Shown piece after piece: positions 1-11,274 of a stretch of 64,000 nt of DNA. Origin of the DNA: Panax quinquefolius (Eukaryota > Streptophyta > Magnoliopsida > Apiales > Araliaceae); the NCBI GenBank assembly GCA_020205615.1, contig CM035170.1, positions 114,738,253 to 114,802,252 of the forward strand, read 5' to 3'. Each line of letters begins with the position of its first letter. Positions within the stretch are counted from its first letter, which is position 1. The notes under the pieces are model-generated. The model saw only the letters and a list, made by a program, of their open reading frames with translations. It searched no databases and had not been told where the DNA came from. The translations under genes were made by a program, and so were the position numbers.

Positions 1-620
1 TCGGACACGTGAAGTCAAAAAATAGAGGATATGCGGATATGAATCCAAATTTAGACACGGGTGCGGGGATACGGTATTGTTATGATTTTTTATGATGTCC
101 AAATTCATATAGACATGCATTTATCATGAACCTTTTAAGGGTTGAAGTACAAAAATATAAAGAAACATTGGCAGAACTGAAAATACTAAAACTTCAGGGG
201 CTACAATAGAAGAAAACAAAACTACAGGGACTAATAAATAATTTTTCAGGGGCTATTTCAAACTTTTAGAAAACTAGGGGGACTAAATTAAAAAACTATA
301 AAACTATGGGGTACCTAACTGTAATTTTATATTTATTTTCAGATCTGATCTCAAATACTCAGAAGCTCGTTCGAAGAAAGAAAAAAGCGACAGTCGAGAA
401 GAAAGAAAAAAGTGACAATCGATTCTTCTTCTTTTTCGATTCTTCTTCTTTCTCTTTCAGTCGATTCTGATTCTGATTCTTCTCCATCATCGCCATGCTA
501 GCTGATTGTTATTACGTATCCGGATTGAAAGTACCGCACCCGACACAAATCCCGCACCCGTGTCGGATCGTGTCGACACGGGTACTCCATCAGAAGCAGT
601 CGAGTCCGAGTAACACAGGT
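1..620. repeat. Dispersed repeat with inverted GACACGGGTGCGGG ends
   Basis: This stretch has no gene that I recognise. The 14-base motif GACACGGGTGCGGG at 54-67 is repeated as its exact reverse complement at 551-564, and further GTGTCGACACGGGT-type palindromic words follow to about 585. Between the arms are short repeats of the type 'actacaggggcta' (about 190-310) and purine/pyrimidine tracts (AAGAAAGAAAAAAG near 375-415, TTCTTCTTCTTT near 423-460) that are also partly complementary. The layout suggests a non-autonomous DNA element of about 0.5-0.6 kb with imperfect terminal inverted repeats. The superfamily is not assignable by eye, and the left boundary may lie outside the window. Confidence 0.4.
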
Positions 621-984
621 CATCATCATATATAACACTACAATGTGAGAGTAGCCAGCAAAAAAGGATACTCCATGGAGCTAATTTAAAGAGTTATTTA
701 GAATAAGTAGCAGATACATAAGCAAAGAGCATGCATGTGTGCAGCGACTTATAAAGTACTAAATCAGCAAGTACCGAATGATAAGGAAACGGACATCATA
801 AACGAGTCACACTACAAGGAATAATGGCAAACAAAACATCAATTACAAAATAATATAAATATAAATTTTATTTTATTTAAGAAAGAAAATATTAACATAA
901 GAGAGAAAACACAGCCAGAGGGGGCAAAAGGAGTTTGCACATCCTATAACAAGTAAGATATCGAATCACTTTTCTAGTTCCCAA

Positions 985-1731
985 GCAGTGTTCTAAAAAT
1001 TCCCGCCTAGGCGCTAGGGCCCCCGCCTAGGCGCTAGGCTCCCCTGACGCCTCACCTAGGCCCAAGGCGGCAAAAAAATCCCTCCAGAAAATTAGGCGGG
1101 CCATAGGTGGGGTCTAGGCGGTGAGGTTTTTTTTATTTTAATAACTACTCAAAACATATCTTAATATATTTATTTTTCTACTAATTTACCATATTCATAA
1201 TACATGTTGTAGCATATCAAATCACAACAAAAAGTGAACAATATCAAGTCAAAATGGATAATTTTATTATAGTTGTAATTTTTTGAACTTGTACCAACTT
1301 CAAATTATATAAATGATGATACATTTGTAATATTTAGTTTAATTCAATATAATTCTTAAATTTATGTTTAGTTTCTTAAGTTTTAATATTGCATTAAATT
1401 TTTGAAATTTGAAATTTTATTATTTAATAGCAATCTTGTTTATGAATAAAACTAATACGTTAAAAATATGTTTGAACTTTGAACAATTGCATGTTTGTGT
1501 TTAAACTTTGACATTAGCAATATGGATATGTGTTTGAACTTTAAGCAAATGCCTTTATTATCTTTATTATAGATTGTTTTATTTTATATTATTGTTTTGT
1601 TTGGATAAATGTAAGATAAAATATTAAAATTAGCTTAAAATAAAAATCCCAAGATAGGTCTCCTTGACCCCCTAGGCGCTAGGCCCCCCTCGGCCGCCCG
1701 CCTAGCGCCTTTTAGAACATTGTGCCCAAGT
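985..1731. mobile_element. Non-autonomous hAT-like element, about 0.74 kb
   Basis: The ends are inverted repeats: TGTTCTAAAA at about 992 and TTTTAGAACA at about 1712-1721, possibly extended to CAGTGTTCTAAAA and its near-complement. Both ends carry clusters of the subterminal word CCTAGGCG and its variants (1005-1130 and 1669-1708). The middle is AT-rich and has no open frame. The word CCCAAG lies just outside both ends (about 980 and 1724), which may be the remains of a target duplication. CA-starting inverted ends and GC-rich subterminal repeats fit the hAT superfamily. No transposase is present. It lies downstream of, or in a late intron of, the WD40 gene. Confidence 0.55.
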
Positions 1732-2176
1732 AAAAATTTAACCCCTAGTATATCAAGCACTTCTAAAAAAGAAGTTTCACAATCTTATAGAGGCTGAATT
1801 GTAAATAGCGTTTACGATTATAACATCATTCATTTACCAAAAACCTAGGTAACTACTCATGTAATTTCACTGAGACTACAAGCTGTACTTGTGGCCTCAA
1901 ATTCACAAATTTTTTTAGACTTCAACATTAAGAGATGGACCTATATAATCAGAATACAAGTAAGAAGCTAATATCAATAAATAACCTATACTGCCAATTT
2001 CTTTAGTTTTGAAATTAAGATTGCTTCTTGATTTTGCCAGATATTTTATTATTCAGTCATGATTGCCTGTAGCTGAATACTTTTTTATATAAGCACTACA
2101 CAATTTCACAAAGCATTGATCCATATAAAAAAAACATGACAAAAACAATTGGAACCCATGATGTTTTGAGGAATAC

Positions 2177-4876
2177 CTTACTGTAACGTGCATGTGCAAC
2201 AGAAAATTGAGTTTGATCCTTGATAGCAGGGAAGGAAGGATCACTGGAACCATCTTTGCTCTATAAAAGAGTAAACAGTAATAAAACAAGTATATTAATT
2301 CCAACAACACTAAGAAAAACAAAATTATGACAACACGGGTATATCTAATAATATCATAAACTTACTTTTTCATACACGTATAGATTTCCATCTGCATGGG
2401 TACCAACAAAAGTCCCATCACCACTTGGCATCCAGGCAATACTACAACAACGACTGTTGAAAGCAAGAAGATTATGCTAAATTAGATGAGAACCCATAAT
2501 ATTTTACATGGACATCAATTTCTTTCAGTTGGAAGAGTTACGATTAGAGAAACACATCCATTGCAATGCATGTCATTCAACGCTTGTACATAGTCCTAAA
2601 AGTAATATGATTCAAGCATAAAGGTATTATGTGCCAACCTTGTTGAGGGTTCCAAGCCCTTTGGGGGGAGGGGGGGTTGAGATCTCCATAGGGAACCTTT
2701 GATTTCTAAATAAGAGATGCTAGAGGGAAGTGCAGATCTAGACCACTGCCAAGTAAATAAATGAAAAAAAAAGACCAATAAGAGAAGCCCTCAGGGATAA
2801 AGGGACCAAATACGTCTATCGAAAAACTGAAAAACAGTGACAAAAGTTAAGGTGAAGAATCAAAGGGAAGTCCTCTGCATAATAATCAATAAATTACATA
2901 CATTAATGATATTATATGCATTACATATATATTCAAAATTAAATTCAATGCATCTCAACAATTCATTTATTGTGTGAGTAAATTATAGGGATCATTGGAT
3001 ACAAAATAAAAATAAAACCTGAAACATTTTCAATTTTCAATAAACAAGTGAGAAAGATTACTCACTGTATCAGCTTATAAAATCAAGCTATCAGCAGCAG
3101 AATTAAGCTGTTAAAAAAAATATTTGCCAAGTCTGACAAAATATTCCTTATGCAGAGATAGAATACAGACGACTCAAATTATCAAATTTTTGTAGTAAAA
3201 TTGATGGAATGTCAACAGTAAAAGGAGGTGTAAAGAGAACTAAGTTGAGGCCTTGCCTATTATTAACACAACCATCTTTGTTATAATGCTGCGCTCCAAC
3301 AAGTTTCTTCCCGACATCTTGTAGTTGTTGTCTTAGCGACACTGAATAAACTATACACAGAACTCATTATACTTCAAAACTGGTAATATGAAAATTCAAC
3401 TGAAATAAAAGAGAATTACCATCTCCAGAAGCTAAACCAATAAGCAAATCATGACCATCTTTCGCATCCGCATCGAAAGCATGACATATGGGATTTGAAT
3501 TACTAAAATGAATAGATTTTACAGGATCCTACATTGAACAATAAACTTTCATAAGCCATATCCAACAGAAGAAAACCACGATTCAGTTTATATAGATATA
3601 TACATAAAATCATGGAAAATTCAAGTACCTTGTCTTGAGAATTCAAATCACTTATGAAAACTGCATCCCTGACATTGAATATCAAGTAAGTCCCTTTCCC
3701 ATCAAAATTCGAATTACTAGGCAAATTATTGGAACTTAAAGCCCCCAATGATTCAATTCTATTAGCCCCACTAACAGACTTACTACTGCCATTCCCCCCC
3801 GACAAAACTAAGTGCATGGCTTCCATTCCCTGTACTTAAGAACCTTGCAGCTGCAGATCTCACTCCACTACTGACGCCCAAACTTGAGGATGCGGTGGCG
3901 CAGCCAGCGTAGTAGGCTTATCTTTTAGATGAGCTAATGTTACCTGATAAAAATAATAAACGAAAATGACATCAAATGTAATCTAGTGTATCATTCTGCA
4001 AAAGAAATGTTGATAAAGAGGGAAGAAATTTTATTTATTTATTTATTTTGGTACTACGAAGATAAAGTATTGAATTTCATATCTAACTATGGAGAGGGGG
4101 AGGATGGGGTTTGAGCTGACCAAATGGTCAAGTAGGTGGTACCCTTACCTCTGGGCTATCCACACAATCTTGCTTGGTTTTTTTTTTTTGGGTGGTGGGT
4201 GGGGGTGGGGGTGGGGGTGGGGGTGGGGGGGTGGGGAGTAGTCTTTATTTATAGGTTTATTTCACTTTCAATTTTACAAATGAGATAGAAAATGCTGAGG
4301 CAGAATGAAATGAAAATAATCAGAAACAATTCAACTAACAGTAGTGAGTAAATTTACCTTTAATCAACATACTGATTGCAAATCATCAACTTTAGATATT
4401 TTACTTGCTAAAATAGCAAAGAAATTACTGGTTTTGAATATTGACTTTGGATAATGGGTTAACGGAAAAGTCAAAGAAATAAACTAGGTTTGAAAAACTA
4501 GGCACCTCAAAAATCAGTTTTCAACAAGTTTGTCCAAATTAGAAATTGAACACAAGAAGCATTACAAAATTTGATCTGAACGTTGGAAATTCTATATAAC
4601 TAATTTTATAACAAAAAATGAGATCTTTTCCAAAATTGGGGACAGAACCCTAGAAAATATAAAAGAAGAAAGAGGTACCTGAGTGAGAGTCTTGCCATGA
4701 GCGTAGTGAAGGAGACCGGCGGGGTGAGTCTTCTCACTCTGGAGCTTATAACGACCTTCTGGGGCTTTGAAATAAGTCTTTAGGGTACCGGCTGGTGATT
4801 GTGGGTTGTTATTGTTAGCCGAAGACGAAGACATCATGCTGTTAGTAGTGGTGCTTGTGCTGCTGTTATTGATCAT
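2177..4876 (-). CDS. WD40-repeat protein, WDR20/DMWD (creC-like) family, 5' part
   Basis: Six exons read on the minus strand: 4876-4679, 3943-3629, 3528-3420, 3350-3257, 2453-2366 and 2260-2177. The start ATG at 4876 opens a Ser/Asn-rich N-terminus followed by KTYFKAPEGRYKL and GLLHYAHGKT, the conserved opening of plant WDR20/DMWD-like proteins. Later exons give FNVRDAVFISDLNSQDK, DPVKSIHFSNSNP, VSLRQQLQDVGKKLVGAQHY and HADGNLYVYEK, the last being in the first WD repeat. Introns are GT-AG except the one after exon 4, which has a GC donor (GCAAGG at 3256). The remaining WD repeats are missing, so the gene continues beyond position 1 or is truncated. Exon 2 needs two opposite single-base shifts: a lost base within about 3885-3920 and an extra base in the C7 run at 3795-3801. 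In animals this family partners deubiquitinases; the plant role is not shown here. Confidence 0.8.
4185..4235 (+). repeat. G-rich tract in intron 1 of the WD40 gene
   Basis: After a run of T, the plus strand carries repeated GGGGGT units with at least six runs of three or more G. It is a minisatellite-like tract able in principle to form a G-quadruplex. The host gene is transcribed from the minus strand, so the G-rich strand is the template strand. Confidence 0.7.
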
Positions 4877-5600
4877 TGTTACACCAAATCAAATCAATTA
4901 CTTCGCTCCTCCGCAAATAGGGACTAGAATAATGAATTATGAGTACAATAAATTTGTAATTCAGTTAAGGTATGTAAAAACCAAATAGTATGTGTTTGTA
5001 TCTGTGTTCTTATTTCTTCAGGAATGGATCAAGGGTTTGGGATTTAGTACATTCTGACTCGTGGCCCGTGGGACCGTTGGTGCGTTTTTCTCGAGGAGCA
5101 ATATGATTGTCAATTTTTGTGATGGAACAACGGTGGGGCCGTGGGGGCGGCTCTGCTCCTCTCTTGCAGCGTTGAGATTCACTAATTAAAACTTTCTCTC
5201 TTTAAAAAAAAATATATATATATATATTTATATATATAACGGATCTTAAATAACATACCTTTTTTAAATAACAATTTTCTATAATTATATACTCTTAATT
5301 AAATAATATAAGTCAGTTTTCTATAATTATATACTCGTATAATAAAGGAAGAACAAGAATTATTTACAAAATCTCTACTACTTTAGTAATGTAAAATCAT
5401 AATTATAATATATAGAAATTCTTATACATATTAATGAATAATAATAATAATAATAATGCCTAAAATTTGGTATATCTCCACAGGAGTTGCAATTAAGCAA
5501 GATAGTCTTTGTAGCTTTGGACAAATTAAAAAAAAATGGGAAAAAAGAGAGCAAAAAACTGGTTTTAAATTATCCTTAATATGGAGGTCCAAACCCCACA
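4877..5600. other. Upstream region of the WD40 gene
   Basis: No gene is recognised. The segment nearest the start codon is of mixed composition, with a GC-rich patch at about 5055-5170 (GTGGGGCCGTGGGGGCGG). This would suit the promoter or 5' leader of the minus-strand WD40 gene, but no element can be assigned. From 5200 it becomes AT-rich, with TA repeats at 5210-5240 and an AAT repeat near 5440. Confidence 0.3.
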
Positions 5601-5611
5601 AAAATCAATAA

Positions 5612-5745
5612 GTCTAAGGCGACATTGATGAGCTCACATTTTAGCGACATTTTTTTTTTTTGGTTTTTTTTTTTTTGTAATAACTCTCAAAAAATATATA
5701 TTATTTATTTCAATAAAAATTTTTGTAAAAAATAGTGTTTAGGTG
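5612..5745. mobile_element. Degraded copy of the GCGACATT MITE family
   Basis: The left end has GGCGACATTGATG followed by TTTTAGCGACATT. Then come a long T run and a core ('aaatatatattatttatttcaat' to 'gtaaaaaatagtgttt') that matches the core of the better-preserved 119-bp element at 36024-36142. The right inverted repeat is no longer recognisable. The assignment rests on the matching left end and core only. Confidence 0.45.
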
Positions 5746-6340
5746 TAACTAGATACAAACCAGCGCGTTGCGACGGTATTATTCAATTTTTTAATAATAA
5801 ATATGTACGTACAATTAATAAATTAAAATATAATAAGAATATGATAGATTGTTATCCAGATTAATCAACATGTCCTCAGCAAGCCATAAAAAAATGACAC
5901 ACAAATCAAATTATGATAAATCTGTAGACCAACAGTTGGTGATGGATAATTCTTCCTTGTAACTTGTATATCTCTCTTGCAGATTGAAAAGGCTATAAGA
6001 AACCTTGCAATGGATAACAATTATCTCATAACTCATTGTTTTTTCCACCATGCATGACATTCAAATAATATATGATCCATCATAGCTCGAACTATATCCG
6101 ATTCTTGTCTTCATATAAGAATTGACCATCAATTTATCATAATCATTTGAATGTCAAAAAGTCATTGGGGATCAACAGGAGATATATGCCATCATGGAGT
6201 CTTGAGACAATTGAAAAATAGATACAACAAAATAGTACGACACGATCAACATATAGCATTAAGAATAAGATCCACTAAAAACAATGAAATTTTTTAGCAC
6301 GTGTTAAAGGTTCTACATTAAACTTTTAAAGAAATTTCAT
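5746..6340. other. Non-coding stretch
   Basis: No gene or clear repeat is seen. A short near-palindrome CCAGCGCGTTGCGACGG lies at about 5760-5776, of a kind found at the ends of some plant repeats, but no partner end was found. The rest is unstructured AT-rich sequence 3' of the Ca2+-ATPase fragment. Confidence 0.3.
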
Positions 6341-6411
6341 CAATTTCACCAAGACCATGTACAAACTACATCATTTCTGACAGGACACAAGTACTGCATA
6401 TTTGTTTCACT

Positions 6412-6915
6412 TTCATCTCTGATGGACCTTTGCAGAAAGCTCGGATCCCACCATCTGGAAGAGCCACAGGCACAGACATTGTTTTCTTGACAGAATTGAA
6501 AGGTTCTACCTTTTTCCATCTTTATTCTTGACCACCTCAGAACTGGTATTTTGAAATATAGCCTGCAAGAGAATGGTTGATACATTTGCTGCTATTTCTG
6601 AATGAAAGATATCTCCACATTCACTTCCTTTCATCTCTTTAGCTTTTCCAAATACCATATCTTATCAACAACCATATGATTTGTTGTTAATGTCCCTGTT
6701 TTGTCTGTGCAAATGCAAGTAACAGAACCCATCGTCTCACAAGCAGAATGACGCCTCACAAGTGGTCTTTCACTCATTAATTTATTTATTGCAAAGGCAA
6801 GGCTTAATGTCACTGCCAGAGGTAGCCCTTCTGGAACAACAACAACAATTATAGTTACTGCAGTTGCAAAGTAATTCAAAAGTTTCAAAGCATCAACGGT
6901 AGACCAAAAAAAATA
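6412..6915 (-). pseudogene. Fragment of an ACA4/11-like autoinhibited Ca2+-ATPase
   Basis: On the minus strand the frame gives [14 protein letters not shown], then [15 protein letters not shown] (near 6834) and [17 protein letters not shown] (phosphorylated Asp near 6705). This is the membrane segment 4 and P-domain signature of plant type IIB Ca2+ pumps. [15 protein letters not shown] is closest to the ACA4/ACA11 vacuolar group as I know it. A one-base loss near 6657 shifts the frame; the next frame continues with SECGDIFHSEIAANVST and FQNTSSEVVKNKDGK. This is then fused at about 6510-6517 directly to KVEPFNSVKKTMSVPV and GGIRAFCKGPSE. About 30 residues normally lie between these blocks, so the nucleotide-binding domain has an internal deletion. 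N-terminal regulatory and C-terminal membrane parts are absent. This is not a working pump. Confidence 0.85.
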
Positions 6916-6960
6916 TGAACATGAACTGCTAAAAAACCAATAGAATAACCAACTCTTCAT

Positions 6961-7239
6961 AATTCATGATTGTATATACATGCAAAGATAAAGGAACAGC
7001 TTAGCTAGAAAAACATAAGAAACACATGTTATTAGCCTGATTGTTGTAACATGGTTCTGGAACATGAATGTCTAACACCTTGTTCAATAATATACCAGGA
7101 CTTTTTTATCAGTTTTCTCATGTTGTTTGATACACATTGGTCAAAGAACTTTTTCTTTTTTATAGGTACACAGTTGTAGTATAACTTGGTGCATAAATCA
7201 ATATAGATTATTTACTTATGACTCATAGAAGAACCTTAC
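6961..7239. other. Spacer between ACA and GIP1-like fragments
   Basis: AT-rich sequence with no recognised exon. If the two fragments were once transcribed together it would be intron-like, but nothing in it proves this. Confidence 0.25.
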
Positions 7240-7893
7240 CTCTTTTTTTCGATCACGTTTCCTTCTAACTTCATGAAATGTATCTGCGAGCATAAAATCA
7301 ATCAGTTGTCATTTTATAACAAAAAGGGAAAATTTTGCCCAAAATATACAGCCACTACACCGGAATGCAGGACTCAGTAACAATACTCCATATATAGACT
7401 ATCGCGAAAAAACATAATGAGCATCAATGTAAAATCAGCAAGATCTTAATCTTGCTATTCAATATCAAAGAAAAAGCCCAAATAATTCACACTTTTATAG
7501 CCTTGAAACCCACTTCTTATAATAAAACCAAAAGGGGTTTTCCTGATATAGCTGTGGAAAAAGGCCAGCTTTCAGAAAATAACAACAGTGAACCTATGAA
7601 AACCCCAACTCAACTTACTATAAGCAAAATATAAATAACAACATAGACACAACCAAAACACTCAAAACCAAATCCTCAAATGAAAACATAGATCAACATA
7701 ACATGTGGAAATCAAGATAAAAAACAAACAACATATATATGGAAATAGAGAACAATCCATGGAGAAGGAGCTTCTAGGTGGTCTCGTTGGGATTCATATT
7801 ACATTCCTTGAGCATTATATATATCTCCTCATCATTGTGGTTGCCCGCGATCTCCTTTATGTTCTGGATCATCTTCTTCATACTGCTTGGAAT
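7240..7893 (-). pseudogene. GBF-interacting protein 1-like (DUF1296) fragment, two exons
   Basis: The minus-strand segment 7893-7757 gives IPSSMKKMIQNIKEIAGNH, then DEEIYIMLKECNMNPNET, the N-terminal DUF1296 (UBA-like helical) domain of plant GIP1 proteins. These bind GBF-type bZIP factors. The next exon is 7283-7240 (after a CAG acceptor, before GTAAGG) and gives DTFHEVRRKRDRKKE, the expected continuation. Two faults are visible. A TAG stop sits at 7776-7774 where family members have Gln (NETxQKLLL). The end of the first exon reads CTCCATGGATTG, so a clean GT donor is missing. The much longer C-terminal part of the family is absent. Hence a broken gene fragment, in the same orientation as its neighbours. 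Confidence 0.8.
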
Positions 7894-9637
7894 TTAGTAT
7901 ATATAAAACTATAAAAGATAGTAAAAAGGTGTAACAGCCCTGCAGTCTACCTGTTATTTTCATTAATTAGTGCACTGAATATGAACACACAAATATACCA
8001 TTGGAGATTATCATATAATCCAACATGCCAAATAAATACTTGTATCATCATTTCACTGCAAGCATTTAAAAGCAAATAATTAGGCAAAAGCAAGTAATGA
8101 CGCCAAAACAAAAAATGTGACAAAAAAACTCTTACCAAAGTTACTAATATCCATCACCAATAAGATAATCATTAAGCTTTCCAATGTTGCATTGCCCTGG
8201 AGTAAGCCAAGAAAAAGAAAAGATAAAAGGAAATATCATTATATCCACATTATTTGTAAAATGAATTAAAACATGCTCATTTTTGTCAAAAGCTGAAACT
8301 ATAAATGGCACACAAACACACGCACACAACTAATAACTGTATTAGGATGAAAGTTCACTAAATAATTGAACTCAGAAGATAACCTATCAAAGGACTAACA
8401 CGGAACAATATCAAAAATCGTAATAGTTACCAATAGGCCAAGGTTTTTAATAATCAAAACATAGTTTGTTTCTCTTAGAAATTTCAGTTTCCTACCAGTG
8501 ACTAACCACAATAAGAGAACTTTTAATTACCCAACCAAGCTTTGAAGATAAAAGTCAGAACGAATCCCCATAATTCCAAAGTCCTTTGTATAGTTGAATA
8601 TGTTTTGAATCTACTCCAACGACCCCTAGTGGCAACAGACATCTGCATAACCATATATTTTTTATTGTGAAATGAAAGTACTTTAGAATTCAAACGTACA
8701 CACATATAAGCATTGAATAAAGACCTGAGAATAGGGACATGGGACTTTATCATTACCGATCCATATTAGTAAAGTTTGTTATAGCATCTAAAAACTGTGC
8801 AGCCGACTTATTTGTCATTTCCCTCTTGACTAACATCAAGTGCTGGCTAACAACAACAAACCTATTTGCAGTCCCTTGTTCAAACTACAACAGCCTAAAT
8901 TCTGAGTTTTATTTTTTATTGGATAAGTTAAATTTGTCACTTTCTCCTGAAATAACTAAACCTCGTTAGTTCAAATATAATTCTCAATTGCACCAATACT
9001 TTATCAAATCTTTGATCTATAATAAACCTATAGATACTATATACCATCCAAACTGGAAAATACATAAATAAGAAACTAATGGACAATCAATTAATCTTGG
9101 TTATTTTGAAAATAAGATATTACCATTTGTTTTCTGAAAAATGAAGATAATCAATATGTTAAATTAACCAATGTCTTGTTAAATTATCCTCAATTCAATT
9201 GTCACTAACACAACAGCATGACAATAAACCCTTCTCTACTAAACTGATAGCTTTCCAGTGATAATAACAATTAAAAGGGCTGCTAAGAAAGAAGATCCTA
9301 ATTATGAATAGTCTAAATAACAATTTTTAACCTAACACTGACCATATTAACTTTTCAGAAATTAAAGGTTTGGAACAGTGAACTTACAGCTTCAGCCTCC
9401 AGTTTTAGTTAGGACACATTTTACTATTGTTTAGTTTCTACAATAATCAAATAGTAATTAGGATTTTTTTAATCTACGGCAGACAATGGCATCAATCAAG
9501 TTAAAGCTTGGAAATTAACAAATTAAGCAGTAATGCATTATACCCAAAATGCATTATACCCAAATAGAAACCATCAAATTGATTTTTTTTATACAATCAC
9601 GAGGAAGATGGAAACTAACAAATTAATCAGTAATGCA
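7894..9637. other. Spacer between GIP1-like and SPT2 fragments
   Basis: About 1.7 kb of AT-rich DNA. I looked on both strands for the missing 3' exons of SPT2 and the missing 5' part of the GIP1-like gene and saw neither. Short open frames here have no recognisable motif. A local direct repeat is present: 'taatgcattatacccaaa' occurs at about 9530 and again at about 9631, with a shorter copy at 9549. Confidence 0.3.
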
Positions 9638-9700
9638 TTATACCCAAATAGAAACCATCAAAATTGCCATATATGTGTGTAACAGGAAATAAGTTTGAAC

Positions 9701-10552
9701 CTGAGGTTTGGAGGACATTGGTCGTCTTGATAACAATTTCCCCTTGCTAGATTCTTGCAATTCCCTTCTTCGGTCCAAGGTTTGCTTCGAAATAGATGAC
9801 TGGGGTTTCGAAGGAAGTGGTTTGCGCACAACAGGCATGTAATTCTTTGCACTTGGTGGAATATTCTTCTTCTCTGTAGAAGTCATCGGAACCTTTGTAG
9901 TTAAGGCTTTCGGAGCCTGAGGCCGGCCATGTCCACTCCCATTGTTACTACCATGCCGTTTCCGATAGTTCACTGATGTCATCGGCTTACTAACAAAAGT
10001 TGATTTTTGAGGTCCCACTTTAGCTTGTATCTGCCTAGCTGCAGGCACAGATATCCTTTCATCGCGACCATTACACACCTTTTTGTCATTATTGCTAGAT
10101 AACTGCTTGCTCTTCTGTGGCACTTGAGCCAATCTCGCCTCTTCAACATCACCAAAAAAACTGTATAAGTTTTCTCAATGAAAATAGCATGTTCTGGGTC
10201 TTTAGACAAAAAAAAAAACAGAACAGATACATTTAAACAGCAACACACCAGGTCTTGGAACAGCTACATTTCGAGGCGGCGGGTTTTTATTAGGAGCTGG
10301 AAGCTCTGCATCATCCGATATTAGAAATGAGTAGTCCCTAGTATTTTTAAGCATCTGGACTTTTGTTTTTGTCTTTAGCTGCAAAACTATTTAAAAGAAC
10401 CTTATTTTAAATATTTATATATATAAAAAATTAACGGACAATTGAGAACATATTAATGTAAATCAAAACAATACCGCATTAGTGACTTTAGGGGGATGGT
10501 CATTCACTCGAGGCCTGGATCCATGGGGGGATGAAGCATGAACCTTATTGTT
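9701..10552 (-). CDS. SPT2 chromatin protein homologue, three internal exons
   Basis: Three minus-strand exons keep one frame across GT-AG introns: 10552-10475 (78 nt), 10378-10249 (130 nt) and 10140-9701 (440 nt). They give NNKVHASSPHGSRPRV; KVQMLKNTRDYSFLISDDAE and APNKNPPPRNVAVPRP; then EARLAQVPQKSKQ and a basic, low-complexity stretch ending RRPMSSKPQ. The motif NTRDYSFL(I)SDDAELPAP and the following Ser/Lys/Pro-rich region are typical of plant SPT2 proteins, histone H3-H4 chaperones acting in transcribed chromatin. The acidic N-terminal exons and the conserved C-terminal histone-binding exon were not found on either side. This is a partial gene with an intact reading frame in the surviving part, unlike the neighbouring GIP1-like and ACA fragments. 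It may be a recent capture. Confidence 0.8.
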
Positions 10553-10559
10553 CTGCAAA

Positions 10560-11200
10560 GGTAAGTTTAGTCATCAACTTGTAAACCACAACTCAATGAA
10601 GTAGATAAGTCTGGAAAGGGAAACCCAGATGAAGAGAAAAGCTTCAAAGTTCATCAATCAAATTTACATCAGCAATAACCATACGAATTTTTAATTGCCC
10701 CATAATGGTTTTAAGCTGAATTTTGAAGTGTATAAAATTGAAGCATGCCTCAAAGGGCGAGATGCACAAGAAATTTAACCCTGTAACTTAGTAATAAGAT
10801 TCACCAACATTCAGGATAGCAGCTAAATACATGTTGCTTACATATGTTAAAATATATAATATCAACTTGAACTGGTTAAAGCTTGTGATGCTACTAAGGT
10901 GTTTTAAATGAAATTTATATAAAATGGAAAGATGTAAAGATATGGGAGTGAATTCGTAGATTTATTTTACTGTAGAAATCGAGTCCAAAAGAGAGTGAAT
11001 CTTGATGAGGTGGTCTAGATGGAAAAATTGTATCGTTTTGAAAGGACATCCTGACAGGCTCAAAAGACTTGACAGACTTAATAAGTTTTTAGATTCCGAA
11101 AACAGTGTTAAAAACTTTTTAAAGCATAGACATTGCCTTTAAAGCACCAATCACTGTCATTACCAGTAGTGATACACACCCTCAAATACTTGTATCATCA
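10560..11200. other. Non-coding stretch upstream of SPT2 exons
   Basis: No exon of the SPT2 N-terminus and no other gene could be recognised. Composition is ordinary and AT-rich. Confidence 0.3.
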
Positions 11201-11274
11201 TTTCAAAACAGATGAATTTCAAAAGGAAAACTTACTTGAAAATCGGTAATCAATCCGAACAACAGCTCTTCAAC

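Noticed and set aside
2596..2778. Possible tRNA-derived SINE (GGTTCCAAGCC resembles a B box)
   Set aside because: No A box at the right distance, no poly(A) tail and no target duplication could be seen.
7947..8969. Short frames between the GIP1-like and SPT2 fragments as missing exons
   Set aside because: None carries the SPT2 C-terminal or GIP1 motifs, and none has convincing splice borders in phase.
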